Part shown: positions 16,939-24,958 of the stretch, one piece after another
Numbering within the stretch: position 1 is the stretch's first letter
Layout: every line of letters starts with the position of its first letter
Assembly (NCBI RefSeq): GCF_001655675.1
Contig: NZ_LYRP01000022.1
Coordinates: 248,001 to 312,000, forward strand
Reading direction: 5' to 3'
Origin: Mangrovibacter phragmitis
GTDB taxonomy: Bacteria; Pseudomonadota; Gammaproteobacteria; Enterobacterales; Enterobacteriaceae
DNA: 64,000 nt
Program-made: the position numbers and the translations under genes
Notes under the pieces: generated by a model
Seen by the model: the letters and a program-made list of their open reading frames with translations, nothing else
The model's database searches: none
What the model was told of the DNA's origin: nothing

Positions 16939-17751
16939 ATGCAACCGGAATTCAGCCTTGCGAGTACCTGGAGCAGTACACAACTTTGTGATTTGCTGAA
17001 TGCCTGCTTTACTGGCTACACCGTTCCGGTTTCCTTTTCGGAGCCGGTTTTTACGCGCCGTTTCAGTGCTGAAGGTGTTTGTCTTGCGGATTCTGGTGTA
17101 TGGCTTTCCCGGGGGGAGCCGGTGGCTGTTGGGTTGGTGGCGCGCCGTGGGTGGGGAGCCAGGCTGGCGGCTTTTGCTGTGGCGGAACCCTGGCGTGGTA
17201 AAGGGGTTGCAAGGCCTTGCCTGAACAAGTTATTCGGCAGCATTCGGGAACAGGGTGCCCGTACATTATGCCTGGAAGTGCTGGTTAACAATGTTCCGGC
17301 AATTCGCCTGTATCAGTCTTTGGGGTTTCAGATTACACAGCGGTTGGTGGGGTTTACTGCTCCTCAGGGCAACGGCCTGTCTGGTGAATCATTGCTGAGT
17401 GAAACCTGTGATCCTCGCCAGTTGCTGGCGGCTGTCTGTGCTGAGGGCCTGGCGGACCTTCCCTGGATGCTGGCACCAGAAACACTCTGTGGGCTACCTT
17501 GCCAGGCATGGGTTCTCGGCCATTGTACCGCGGTGGTGAGTGAACTGGGCGGTGTACCACAACTGCGTTTTATCTATACGGCACCTGAATTCCGCCGCCA
17601 GGGTGAAGCATGTGCCATGTTATCTGCCCTGGCGATGCATTATCCGCACCTTACTTCGGCAGTCTCAGTACCTGAGCATTTTTCTGCGTTGTTTTTGCGT
17701 GCCGGGTATCGCCTGTTGCCTGTCATACAGTATGAAATGTCAACCCATTGA
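16939..17751 (+). CDS. GNAT-family N-acetyltransferase
   Basis: The 270-residue product has a GNAT acetyl-CoA-binding core in its first 150 residues: AFAVAEPWRGKGVAR (motif A, with the pyrophosphate-binding R-G-G pattern R-G-K-G) followed by LEVLVNNVPAIRLYQSLGF (motif B). The C-terminal half (about 165-270) looks like a second, weaker GNAT-like module (LRFIYTAPEFRRQGEA, then FLRAGYRL), so this may be a tandem GNAT. The substrate is unknown. The start at 16939 has AAGGGAA upstream, formed by the second tandem repeat copy. The gene stands alone. Confidence 0.8.
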   Translation: MQPEFSLASTWSSTQLCDLLNACFTGYTVPVSFSEPVFTRRFSAEGVCLADSGVWLSRGEPVAVGLVARRGWGARLAAFAVAEPWRGKGVARPCLNKLFGSIREQGARTLCLEVLVNNVPAIRLYQSLGFQITQRLVGFTAPQGNGLSGESLLSETCDPRQLLAAVCAEGLADLPWMLAPETLCGLPCQAWVLGHCTAVVSELGGVPQLRFIYTAPEFRRQGEACAMLSALAMHYPHLTSAVSVPEHFSALFLRAGYRLLPVIQYEMSTH

Positions 17752-18119
17752 GTGTGGCGTGTACCTGGCTGTCAGCATTATTTGCCCGCCTTGCAGGGGG
17801 GATATTCCTTTTCTCATTGGCCTGGTTGAAAACGGGGATGGGGAAATGTGCCAGGTAAGGTATGGGATCCGCATGGTTCCGGTAGGTTGTGGTTTTGCTG
17901 GCTCAATGAACAATGCAGTGCCGCCATGCCAGTATCCTGAACCTGACTGGTTACCTGAACTGGATATGACTTCAACAATCACTCAATAATCGATGAGATT
18001 TTCCTTAAGTTTCTTTGCAGTTATGTATTCATTGTGATAATACTTCTCATTCTGATTTATATTCCCCAGCTAATGGGTTATGGGTGTGAGTACACCTGTT
18101 AAGGGATGAGTGACTGAAG
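17752..18119. other. Intergenic region with a Fur box; no convincing gene
   Basis: Open frames exist on both strands over 17740-17989 (80 codons minus, the tail of a longer frame plus), but neither has a ribosome-binding site or a recognisable family. The AT-rich right half (about 18000-18100) carries the promoter and Fur-box-like site of the siderophore-binding gene. Confidence 0.4.
18036..18054. promoter_or_regulatory. Fur-box-like site upstream of the siderophore-binding protein
   Basis: GATAATACTTCTCATTCTG matches the 19-bp Fur consensus at about 13-14 positions, including GATAAT and TCATT halves. It lies 66 bases upstream of the ATG, fitting iron-repressed expression. Confidence 0.6.
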
Positions 18120-19256
18120 ATGATTAAACAATGGGCTGGCCGGTTACTGCACAGTTGCTTGATGGCTCTGGTGCTGCTTCCTGCCGCGGCGATTGCCACG
18201 CAATATCCACTAACCGTAAAAGATATCGATGGCCGTACAGTTGTACTGAACCACGAACCGCAACATATTATTTTGCAGGACGGGCGCGACCTGATGGCGC
18301 TGGCTTTGCTGGACCGGGATAACCCGTTTCACCGGGTCATTGCCTGGAATAACTTGTTAAAGAAACAAGATGAACAAACCTGGGATATTCTGCGTAAGGC
18401 CTGGCCGGCAGCGGAAAAAATACCGGATATGGGGTTCTCCGACCAGGGCGAAGTCAATAATGAAACGGTCATTGCCAGTGAGCCAGACCTGATGATTGCG
18501 CAGTTGCGGGCAAAACCTGCGCTGGAACAAACCGGTGTGCTTGGGCGCTTAAAAGAGCTGCATATTCCGGTATTGTTTGTTGATTACGAATTGCACCCGG
18601 TACAAAACACGCTGCCCAGTATTACGTTGTTAGGCAAAGTTCTGAACCGGGAATCACAGGCAAAAGCCTATACCGATTTCTACCAACAGCGCCTGGCTAA
18701 ACTCCAGCAGATTGTTGCCGTGCAAAAGAAAAAGCCCGAGGTCTTTATTGAACCTATCGCCGGTATTGGCGGCACATCCGGAGCCTGTTGCTTTACCCAT
18801 GGGCACAATGGCTGGGGTGGGCTGGTGGAAGCCGCGGGTGGGCGTAACATTGGCTCTTCCTTGTTAACGGGCGCCAGTGGGTACATCAACCCGGAGAAAA
18901 TTATTGCCATGAAACCGGATTTTTACCTGATGACCGGTTCCAAACGCGGTAATGCGCAGAACCCGTTGATCCCGTTTGGTTACAATACGGACCCGGCGGC
19001 CATTAAAACCAAGTTTGATGCTTTACTGGCACGTAATGCAGTCGCTGGTATTCCGGCAGTGCAGGCCGGGCATGTGGCAGGAATTTACCACCACTTCTAT
19101 AACCACCCGTGGAATATTATTGGCCTGGAGATCCTGGGTAAGATTTTCTACCCTGAAGCGATGAAAGATATCGACCCAACAGCCGATTACCACTATATCG
19201 TAACCCACTTTACGCATCTGCCTGATGCACCAATTAACCTGAGTTACCAGCCCTGA
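18120..19256 (+). CDS. Periplasmic iron-siderophore-type substrate-binding protein
   Basis: This 378-residue class-III (FepB/BtuF-fold) binding protein has an N-terminal signal peptide (LLHSCLMALVLLPAAAIA) and a mature start of the type YPLTVKDIDGRTVVL, usual for ferric-siderophore and cobalamin binders. Two lobes joined by a long helix are suggested by IASEPDLMIAQ and NPEKIIAMKPDFYLM. The CC in GGTSGACCFTHGH and the His-rich segment IYHHFYNHPW are notable and may bear on ligand choice. There is a Fur-box-like site upstream and a terminator directly after, and no permease, ATPase or TonB receptor nearby, so its partners must be elsewhere. Confidence 0.82.
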   Translation: MIKQWAGRLLHSCLMALVLLPAAAIATQYPLTVKDIDGRTVVLNHEPQHIILQDGRDLMALALLDRDNPFHRVIAWNNLLKKQDEQTWDILRKAWPAAEKIPDMGFSDQGEVNNETVIASEPDLMIAQLRAKPALEQTGVLGRLKELHIPVLFVDYELHPVQNTLPSITLLGKVLNRESQAKAYTDFYQQRLAKLQQIVAVQKKKPEVFIEPIAGIGGTSGACCFTHGHNGWGGLVEAAGGRNIGSSLLTGASGYINPEKIIAMKPDFYLMTGSKRGNAQNPLIPFGYNTDPAAIKTKFDALLARNAVAGIPAVQAGHVAGIYHHFYNHPWNIIGLEILGKIFYPEAMKDIDPTADYHYIVTHFTHLPDAPINLSYQP

Positions 19257-19262
19257 TAACGT

Positions 19263-19292
19263 AACCCGCTTCCGGTATGCCGGTAGCGGGTT
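19263..19292 (+). terminator. Intrinsic terminator after the siderophore-binding gene
   Basis: AACCCGCT (19263-19270) and AGCGGGTT (19285-19292) enclose an inner CCGG/CCGG stem, followed by TTGCTCTGTTTATT. Confidence 0.75.
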
Positions 19293-19926
19293 TGCTCTGT
19301 TTATTCCCAACAACGCTTAGTTTTCTGGCGAAAAATCACTGCCAGTAATAAAGCTGATTCTGTCTGTTCAGTACCCACTGGCGCCCGATTTCGTGAGTTG
19401 CACGTTGTGCCTGCTCCGGCAACATACCTCTGGCGGAGACCAGCCCTGCAGAAGATTGCAGCCCCGGGCCACCAGGCAGAATGGGTAACCGTCTGCGCAA
19501 TAATAACCATCAATATTTGGCTTGTCTGGCATTTATTCTATTTCTGATAATCCCGGTTAAATACCCGTCAATTATCTGCCGCCAAAAATGAAGTAATTTT
19601 TTTGTCTGGAATGGGTATTTGGGGTGGAATAAAACCCTTATTTTATTCAGGTGTTTGAGACTGCTCCTGGTGAACGTTTGCAAAATCAGATATGTTCAGG
19701 TTTTTCATTTTTTTTACATTAAATTCAATTGGTTGTTCTTTTGTTTTTTTAGAGAGTTATTTTGTTTGCTTACTATCTGGGCAAATGTAATGCCCTGAAT
19801 CTGCTATTCTGTAACCATTCACCTGAACGTGTGATGTAAGGGGAATGCGTGTAATCGCTCCCGGCTACAGGGTTCTGTAAACCTGCCTGTAAGAGGAAAA
19901 TAGTTAATAAAAAAAAGAGGATACAA
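19293..19926. other. Long upstream region of proP with a possible gene remnant
   Basis: On the minus strand 19336-19512 is an open stretch of about 58 codons bounded by stops. It contains LPGGPGLQSSAGLVSARGM and ends QNQLYYWQ, has no good start, and may be the tail of a decayed gene. The rest (19520-19926) is AT-rich and presumably holds the osmoregulated proP promoters; I cannot place individual -10/-35 elements with confidence. Confidence 0.35.
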
Positions 19927-21432
19927 ATGATACGAGCAAGGAAAAAAATTAAGCCAATCGCCCTGAGCGATGTCACGATTATTGATGATGCTAAATTAAA
20001 AAAAGCCATTACCGCAGCGTCTTTAGGAAATGCTATGGAGTGGTTTGATTTTGGTGTTTATGGCTTCGTTGCTTATGCGCTGGGTAAAGTCTTTTTCCCG
20101 GATGCCAGCCCTGGGGTGCAGATGATAGCAGCCTTAGCGACATTCTCTGTTCCCTTCTTAATTCGCCCTTTGGGTGGGCTGTTCTTCGGCATGCTGGGTG
20201 ATAAATATGGTCGCCAGCGAATTCTCTCTATTACGATAGTGATTATGTCGCTCAGTACTTTCGGTATTGGTTTAATTCCGGGTTATGAAACGATTGGGGT
20301 TTGGGCTCCAGTGCTGTTGTTAGTGTGCAAAATGGCGCAGGGCTTTTCGGTCGGCGGGGAGTACACAGGGGCTTCCATTTTCGTGGCTGAATATTCGCCG
20401 GACCGGCGGCGTGGTTTTATGGGGAGCTGGCTGGATTTTGGGTCGATCGCCGGGTTTGTTTTGGGGGCTGGCCTGGTTGTACTGATTTCCGCCATTGTTG
20501 GTCAGGATCATTTTATGGCCTGGGGATGGCGTCTGCCTTTTTTCCTGGCGTTGCCGCTTGGGATTATTGGGCTCTATCTGAGAAATGCCCTGGAGGAAAC
20601 CCCGGCCTTTCAGCAACATGTCGATAAGCTTGAACAGGGCGACCGCCAGGGGTTACAGGAAGGGCCGAAGATTTCATTTAAAGAAATCGCCACACAGCAC
20701 TGGCGCAGCCTGCTGGCGTGTATTGGGTTAGTCATTGCAACTAATGTCACCTATTACATGCTGCTGACCTATATGCCGAGCTATTTGTCCCACAACCTGC
20801 ATTATTCGGAAGACCATGGTGTGCTGATTATTATCGCCATCATGATTGGGATGCTGTTTGTGCAACCTGTTATGGGGCTGCTCAGCGACCGCTTTGGTCG
20901 TCGTCCGTTTGTGATTTGTGGCAGTATTGCCTTATTAGTACTGGCGATTCCTGCGTTTAAATTGATTAACAGCGATGTGATTGGGTTAATTTTTGCCGGG
21001 TTGCTGATTCTGGCTGTGATACTGAATGCGTTTACCGGGGTAATGGCCTCTTCACTCCCGGCGATGTTCCCCACGCATATTCGTTACAGTGCGCTTGCCA
21101 GTGCTTTCAATATCTCCATATTAATCGCGGGGCTGACTCCCACACTTGCTGCCTGGCTGGTGGAAACCTCCGGTAACCTGATGATGCCAGCATGGTATCT
21201 GATGGTGATAGCCGTGATTGGGTTGATTACCGGGTTGACGATGAAAGAAACCGCGAATTTACCGTTAAAAGGCGCAACGCCTGCGGCATCGGACATTCAG
21301 GAAGCCAAAGAGATCCTCAAAGAGCACCACGATAACATTGAGCAGAAAATTGAGGAAATTGATGCAGAAATTGCTGAACTCCAGGCTAAACGAACCAAAC
21401 TGGTTCAGCAACACCCGCATATCAACGAATAA
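19927..21432 (+). CDS. proP: Osmosensory proline/glycine-betaine:H+ symporter ProP
   Basis: Inner-membrane major-facilitator transporter that senses osmolality and accumulates proline, glycine betaine and ectoine. The 501 residues align along the whole length with E. coli ProP: the start VTIIDDAKLKKAITAASLG, MFS signature GDKYGRQR, QGFSVGGEYTG, EYSPDRRRGF, and the C-terminal antiparallel coiled coil (heptads from about residue 455: EAKEILKEHHDNIEQKIEEI). The ATG at 19927 has GAGG six bases upstream. The gene stands alone between two terminator-like hairpins; proP is at a different map position in E. coli K-12. Confidence 0.97.
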   Translation: MIRARKKIKPIALSDVTIIDDAKLKKAITAASLGNAMEWFDFGVYGFVAYALGKVFFPDASPGVQMIAALATFSVPFLIRPLGGLFFGMLGDKYGRQRILSITIVIMSLSTFGIGLIPGYETIGVWAPVLLLVCKMAQGFSVGGEYTGASIFVAEYSPDRRRGFMGSWLDFGSIAGFVLGAGLVVLISAIVGQDHFMAWGWRLPFFLALPLGIIGLYLRNALEETPAFQQHVDKLEQGDRQGLQEGPKISFKEIATQHWRSLLACIGLVIATNVTYYMLLTYMPSYLSHNLHYSEDHGVLIIIAIMIGMLFVQPVMGLLSDRFGRRPFVICGSIALLVLAIPAFKLINSDVIGLIFAGLLILAVILNAFTGVMASSLPAMFPTHIRYSALASAFNISILIAGLTPTLAAWLVETSGNLMMPAWYLMVIAVIGLITGLTMKETANLPLKGATPAASDIQEAKEILKEHHDNIEQKIEEIDAEIAELQAKRTKLVQQHPHINE

Positions 21433-21447
21433 CCAGGTGTGATTACC

Positions 21448-21476
21448 CGCCACCGCCAGTTTGCCCGGCGGTGGCG
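21448..21476. terminator. Hairpin between proP and the convergent doxX-type gene
   Basis: CGCCACCGCC (21448-21457) pairs perfectly with GGCGGTGGCG (21467-21476) over a 9-base loop. It is very GC-rich and has no U-run on either strand, so it probably acts as an mRNA end-stabiliser or weak terminator. Confidence 0.55.
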
Positions 21477-21483
21477 CACCCGA

Positions 21484-21906
21484 TTAACGCAATGCCGGGT
21501 TGCTCACCAGGCTGAACCGGCCACACCCCAGTAACGCAATGGTAATACCGCCAAAAAAGAATAACGCAATCTCTTCAAGCCCCCATGCACCCACTTTGGT
21601 AGTGGTGAAAATCAGCCCCGGGTCTGTACTCAACCAGGCGAATAACATGGTAAAGCACATCACCAGCGCCGCCGGGCGAACCAGCAGGCCGATTATCAAC
21701 AGAACGGGTGCCACCACTTCTCCCAGGTACACGCCCCAGGCAACAAAGCCTGGCATACCGTGGCTTTCCACAATGTTGATAATTGGCCCAATGCCGTCTA
21801 TCACTTTGTGGATACCGTGAAACAACATCATACAACCGATAGCCAGGCGTAACAGGAGCTTGCCAGTATCGGGTTTGTCCAATAATACATTGAGTTGCCT
21901 GAGCAT
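21484..21906 (-). CDS. DoxX-family inner-membrane protein
   Basis: This 140-residue protein has four hydrophobic segments (LLLRLAIGCMMLFHG, FVAWGVYLGEVVAPVLLIIGLL, AALVMCFTMLFAW, ALFFFGGITIALLGCG), the layout of DoxX/YphA proteins. FHGIHKVIDG after helix 1 corresponds to the family's F-G-x-x-K motif. Proposed roles include membrane redox or thiol-stress functions, none certain. GGGAGGG five bases upstream supports the start at 21906. A perfect inverted repeat lies upstream and could be an operator. Confidence 0.8.
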   Translation of the reverse strand: MLRQLNVLLDKPDTGKLLLRLAIGCMMLFHGIHKVIDGIGPIINIVESHGMPGFVAWGVYLGEVVAPVLLIIGLLVRPAALVMCFTMLFAWLSTDPGLIFTTTKVGAWGLEEIALFFFGGITIALLGCGRFSLVSNPALR

Positions 21907-21942
21907 GATGCCCTCCCTCCAGTGTCCTGGTAAGTATGCTAA

Positions 21943-21962
21943 ATAATTAGTGTATTAATTAT
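21943..21962. promoter_or_regulatory. Inverted repeat upstream of the doxX-type gene
   Basis: ATAATTA (21943-21949) and TAATTAT (21956-21962) flank six bases, a spacing and composition usual for MarR-type operators. It lies 37 bases upstream of the DoxX start codon. Confidence 0.4.
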
Positions 21963-22055
21963 GAGTCGCATTTTAATTCTGCAGGAGAACTGCTCGAAAA
22001 AAACTGCGCTAAATCAACCTGAATGCAGGGAAAGCCAGGCAGATTTTGGCAGGTA

Positions 22056-22083
22056 GCGGTTTCATCCTGTTCAATGAAACCGC
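22056..22083. terminator. Hairpin downstream of the first Pip-like hydrolase gene
   Basis: GCGGTTTCAT (22056-22065) and ATGAAACCGC (22074-22083) form a perfect 10-bp stem with an 8-base loop 26 bases beyond the stop codon of the leftward gene. Confidence 0.55.
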
Positions 22084-22108
22084 AAGGGAGTGGTGTTGGC
22101 GCTAAAAA

Positions 22109-23002
22109 TTATAAATTGGCGGTTAAAAAGTTACTGACGGTTTTCATACACTGCTCGCGTTCTTCAACATGAGGCATGTGGCTTGAATCTTCAAAAATAA
22201 CCCACTGCGCACCGGCAATATTGTCGGCAAAGGGCTGTACCACCTCGGGGGCGGCTTCGTCGTAACGGCCTGAAATCAATAAGGTGGGAACGTTAATGGC
22301 GCTTAACCGGTCGATAATCGTCCAGTCTTTCATGGTGCCAATAACATGAAATTCTGTCGGTCCGTTCATTGCGTGGTAAACCGTAGGGTCTTCATCCATA
22401 GCGTCAAAAGTACGGCGCACTTCCACCGGCCAGGGGTCGAGTCGGCAAACATGGCGCTGGTAAAATACCTGGCTGGCGGTTTTATAGGCTTCGCTGTTCA
22501 GTGTGCCTGCGGTTTCATGCTCCAGCAGGGTAGCCTGAACCTCTGGTGGTAATTCAGAACGTAGTCTGGCCGCCGCCGACAACCAGAGTGCCATAGATGC
22601 CGGGGAATTGGCGATGACCAGTGCTTTCAGTCCGGCAGGCTGGCGTACTGCGTGCTCGGCTGCCAGCATCCCTCCCCAGGATTGCCCCAGAAGCGCATAG
22701 TCCTGTTCAATACCTAAATGCTTAAGCAGGTTATCCAGTTCTTCCAGAAAGAGTGCCGGGTTCCAGAAATCTGTGGGCATGTCGGGCAAGTGTGTGGAGT
22801 TACCATTACCGAGTTGATCATAGTGAATAACAGGCCGTCCGGTGCGGGCGATATCACGAAAAGCATCAACATAGTCGTGGGTACAACCCGGGCCACCATG
22901 GGCGACCACCAGAGGCGTGCGCCCCGTATGGAGACTGCCGCAAATACGAAACCAGGTCTGGTATTCCCGAAACGGAGCATAGCCCTCTTGGATGGTATAC
23001 AT
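22109..23002 (-). CDS. Proline-iminopeptidase-like alpha/beta hydrolase (left copy)
   Basis: The 297-residue S33-family hydrolase has the oxyanion motif HGGPG (about residues 35-39), the nucleophile elbow GQSWGG (Ser near 109), the acid in ISGRYDE and the catalytic His in SSHMPH. Pip genes beside LuxR solos of the OryR/XccR/PipR class are a known pattern, and their activity is needed for virulence or signal processing in some plant pathogens. A lux-box-like palindrome sits 65-82 bases upstream of the start codon, right after the regulator gene, so transcription from that site should give only this gene. A paralogue lies on the other side of the regulator. The start at 23002 lacks a strong ribosome-binding site. 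Confidence 0.88.
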   Translation of the reverse strand: MYTIQEGYAPFREYQTWFRICGSLHTGRTPLVVAHGGPGCTHDYVDAFRDIARTGRPVIHYDQLGNGNSTHLPDMPTDFWNPALFLEELDNLLKHLGIEQDYALLGQSWGGMLAAEHAVRQPAGLKALVIANSPASMALWLSAAARLRSELPPEVQATLLEHETAGTLNSEAYKTASQVFYQRHVCRLDPWPVEVRRTFDAMDEDPTVYHAMNGPTEFHVIGTMKDWTIIDRLSAINVPTLLISGRYDEAAPEVVQPFADNIAGAQWVIFEDSSHMPHVEEREQCMKTVSNFLTANL

Positions 23003-23066
23003 GGCTGCTGTTTACCCTGTGATGTGAATGTTTGCTCAGGGTAGAACGCAGCCGCATGCAGTGAAT

Positions 23067-23084
23067 ACTAGTAAAAATGCTAGT
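23067..23084. promoter_or_regulatory. lux-box-like palindrome, left
   Basis: ACTAGTAAAAATGCTAGT has perfect ACTAG/CTAGT arms around eight bases. It lies between the 3' end of the LuxR gene and the left hydrolase gene, its centre 73 bases from that start codon. A TTCTAC -10-like hexamer on the minus strand (23041-23046) sits where a class II activator would need it. Confidence 0.7.
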
Positions 23085-23086
23085 TC

Positions 23087-23839
23087 TTAACTGTCCAGTA
23101 AACGGTAGTGCAATGCGCGTACCACCGCCTGAACCCGGTTACTGGCTCCCAGTTTCTTCGCCGCGGTGTTCAGGTGCAATGTTACGGTGGCTACTGAGCG
23201 GTGTAACTTGCGGGCAATTTCTTTGGCTGTCAGCCCTTCTGCGGACCAGGTAAGACATTCGCGCTCGCGGTTGCTGAGTTTGACATGGCGACAGGTCAGC
23301 ATTGATGCATCGAATAGCGGGAATGCGCTTTCCTGGAAACGGTGGGCGATAAAGGTCAGTTGCGCCAGGTTGTCAATGACATCCCGTTCCTGATGGGGTG
23401 CGGTCAGGATACCGGTCAGGGTGACAAAACCACCCTGAGGCAAGTGGAGCGGTACAGTTGCGCCGCATGGCATATCGTGGTCACGCATGTAATGAGTCAC
23501 CGGTTTATGCTGGTCGTTAAGCCGCCCGCGCAGAGAGGTGTAATCCGGGCGTTGATAAGACCACACAAAAGGCGCGCAGCTTTCCAGTGCGCAGTGTTGT
23601 ACCGGGTCAACCTGGTAATAGCCCTGATCGCACCAGCGCTGGCGCATATCGTCCGGTACGTTGTGCATCCGTAACAATGACGGCGTGATCAATTCCCCTT
23701 CCAGTGAACGGGGGACGGGTGTGTAGTCATAAATAACCGCGTCAAAGCCCAGCGTCTGTGTCTGGTCAAAAAGCGCAGCGAACGCATTATCCAGTCCATT
23801 GGGAAATGATGAACCAGGGTGCTGAATAGCGGGTTGCAT
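23087..23839 (-). CDS. LuxR solo of the plant-responsive (OryR/XccR/PipR) subfamily
   Basis: The 250-residue regulator has an N-terminal autoinducer-binding domain and a C-terminal LuxR helix-turn-helix (LSNRERECLTWSAEGLTAKEIA). No luxI is present nearby. At the TraR Trp57/Tyr61 positions it carries Met and Trp (DDMRQRW), the substitution pair that defines the plant-associated LuxR solos, while Asp70-Pro71 (VDP), Trp85 (FVW) and Gly113 (PCG) equivalents remain. Such proteins respond to plant-derived compounds rather than acyl-homoserine lactones; Pseudomonas PipR responds to an ethanolamine derivative. The start at 23839 is set by GGAGGGG a few bases upstream. It is flanked by two Pip-like hydrolase genes and followed across the intergenic region by a peptide-type ABC importer. 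Confidence 0.93.
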   Translation of the reverse strand: MQPAIQHPGSSFPNGLDNAFAALFDQTQTLGFDAVIYDYTPVPRSLEGELITPSLLRMHNVPDDMRQRWCDQGYYQVDPVQHCALESCAPFVWSYQRPDYTSLRGRLNDQHKPVTHYMRDHDMPCGATVPLHLPQGGFVTLTGILTAPHQERDVIDNLAQLTFIAHRFQESAFPLFDASMLTCRHVKLSNRERECLTWSAEGLTAKEIARKLHRSVATVTLHLNTAAKKLGASNRVQAVVRALHYRLLDS

Positions 23840-23967
23840 GTTCCCCTCCATTTTCTGTCTGTGCCGTGAACGGCATGGTTTGTGCAAAACCTTTTCAGTC
23901 TGTAACGCTTTATATGCAAATACAGTGCCATTAATTGACTGTTTTTTGTACTGACCTGGCAGGCAAA

Positions 23968-23985
23968 ACTAGTATTTTTGCTAAC
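23968..23985. promoter_or_regulatory. lux-box-like site, right
   Basis: ACTAGTATTTTTGCTAAC matches the left site at ACTAGTA, the central T-G and CTA, with an imperfect right arm. Its centre is 82 bases upstream of the right hydrolase start, so it probably drives the hydrolase-ABC operon. Confidence 0.65.
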
Positions 23986-24058
23986 TGTTCAGTGCCTGAC
24001 GAAGCCGTTAGCGTAAGGAAAACACCCGCGAATTGAATAACGGGCACCGGAGGGAAAT

Positions 24059-24958
24059 ATGTGGAGCGAAATTCAGCCAGATAAACGCCATGATATTACG
24101 GTTAATGGCTACAACGTGGTTGCCTGGGAGTTTGGTGAAGGTGACGACGTCGTTCTTTGCCTGAATGGCGGGCCGGGGTTGCCCTGCGATTACTTGCGTG
24201 AAGCCCACTCCTGCCTGAAACAGCAGGGCTACCGGGTGGTGGCTTTTGACCAACTGGGGACGGGAAAATCCGACCGTCCGCAGGACCCGCGCTTCTGGAC
24301 AATGGAGCGCTATGTTCAGGAAGTTGAAACAGTACGCCGTGCGCTGAATCTTGGGAAAGTGCATTTGTTGGGGCATTCATGGGGCGGCTGGCTGGCTATT
24401 GAAGTGGCATTGCACCACCCTGGTGCGATTCGTAGCCTGATCCTCGAAAACACGGTGGCGGATATGCCCCATTTGGTGCAAGAGCTCAACCGCCTGCGCG
24501 AGGCTCTGGGGCCAGAAACGGTTGCGATGATGCAACGTTATGAAGCTCTGGGCTGGCTGAGTCACCCACAATACCAGGCCGCAGTCACCTTGCTGAATTA
24601 CCGCCATGTTTGCCGGCTTGATGTCTGGCCTGCTCCGGTAAAGCGTTCCCTGGAAGACTGGAATATGGGGCCTTACGAGACAATGCAGGGGCCGAATGAG
24701 TTTCTCTATACCGGTAATTTAAAAGACTGGGACCGCAGTGCTGATTTGCACATGATTCAGGTGCCCTGCCTGATTACCACCGGCCAGCATGATGAACTGA
24801 CACCTGCCTGTGCGATGAAAATGAAGCAGGGTCTGCCCCAGGCGGAACTGCATGTATTCCCCAATAGTAGCCACATGCCGTTTTATGAAGAACCCCAGGC
24901 CTATTACCCGGTCCTGCTGGATTTTCTTGAACGGCAGCGTAGCAGAGGAGGCGACTGA
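24059..24958 (+). CDS. Proline-iminopeptidase-like alpha/beta hydrolase (right copy)
   Basis: This 299-residue paralogue of the left hydrolase has the motifs NGGPG (residues 36-40), GHSWGG (nucleophile Ser near 109), TGQHDE (acid) and SSHMPF (His). The two copies share the segment NYRHVCRLDVWP / [12 protein letters not shown], so they come from a common ancestor, but they are well diverged. GGAGGG seven bases upstream gives the start at 24059. It is the first gene of a six-gene operon: its TGA overlaps the ATG of the first ABC permease. It may cleave a peptide or amide taken up by the importer, or process a signal; the substrate is unknown. Confidence 0.88.
   Translation: MWSEIQPDKRHDITVNGYNVVAWEFGEGDDVVLCLNGGPGLPCDYLREAHSCLKQQGYRVVAFDQLGTGKSDRPQDPRFWTMERYVQEVETVRRALNLGKVHLLGHSWGGWLAIEVALHHPGAIRSLILENTVADMPHLVQELNRLREALGPETVAMMQRYEALGWLSHPQYQAAVTLLNYRHVCRLDVWPAPVKRSLEDWNMGPYETMQGPNEFLYTGNLKDWDRSADLHMIQVPCLITTGQHDELTPACAMKMKQGLPQAELHVFPNSSHMPFYEEPQAYYPVLLDFLERQRSRGGD

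Noticed and set aside
17740-17982. An 80-codon minus-strand frame after the GNAT gene
   Set aside because: It reads fairly naturally but has no ribosome-binding site or recognised family, and a plus-strand frame over the same bases is just as plausible.
22109-24958. A quorum-sensing luxI/luxR pair
   Set aside because: No acyl-homoserine-lactone synthase gene is present near the LuxR gene, and its signal-binding residues fit the plant-responsive class.
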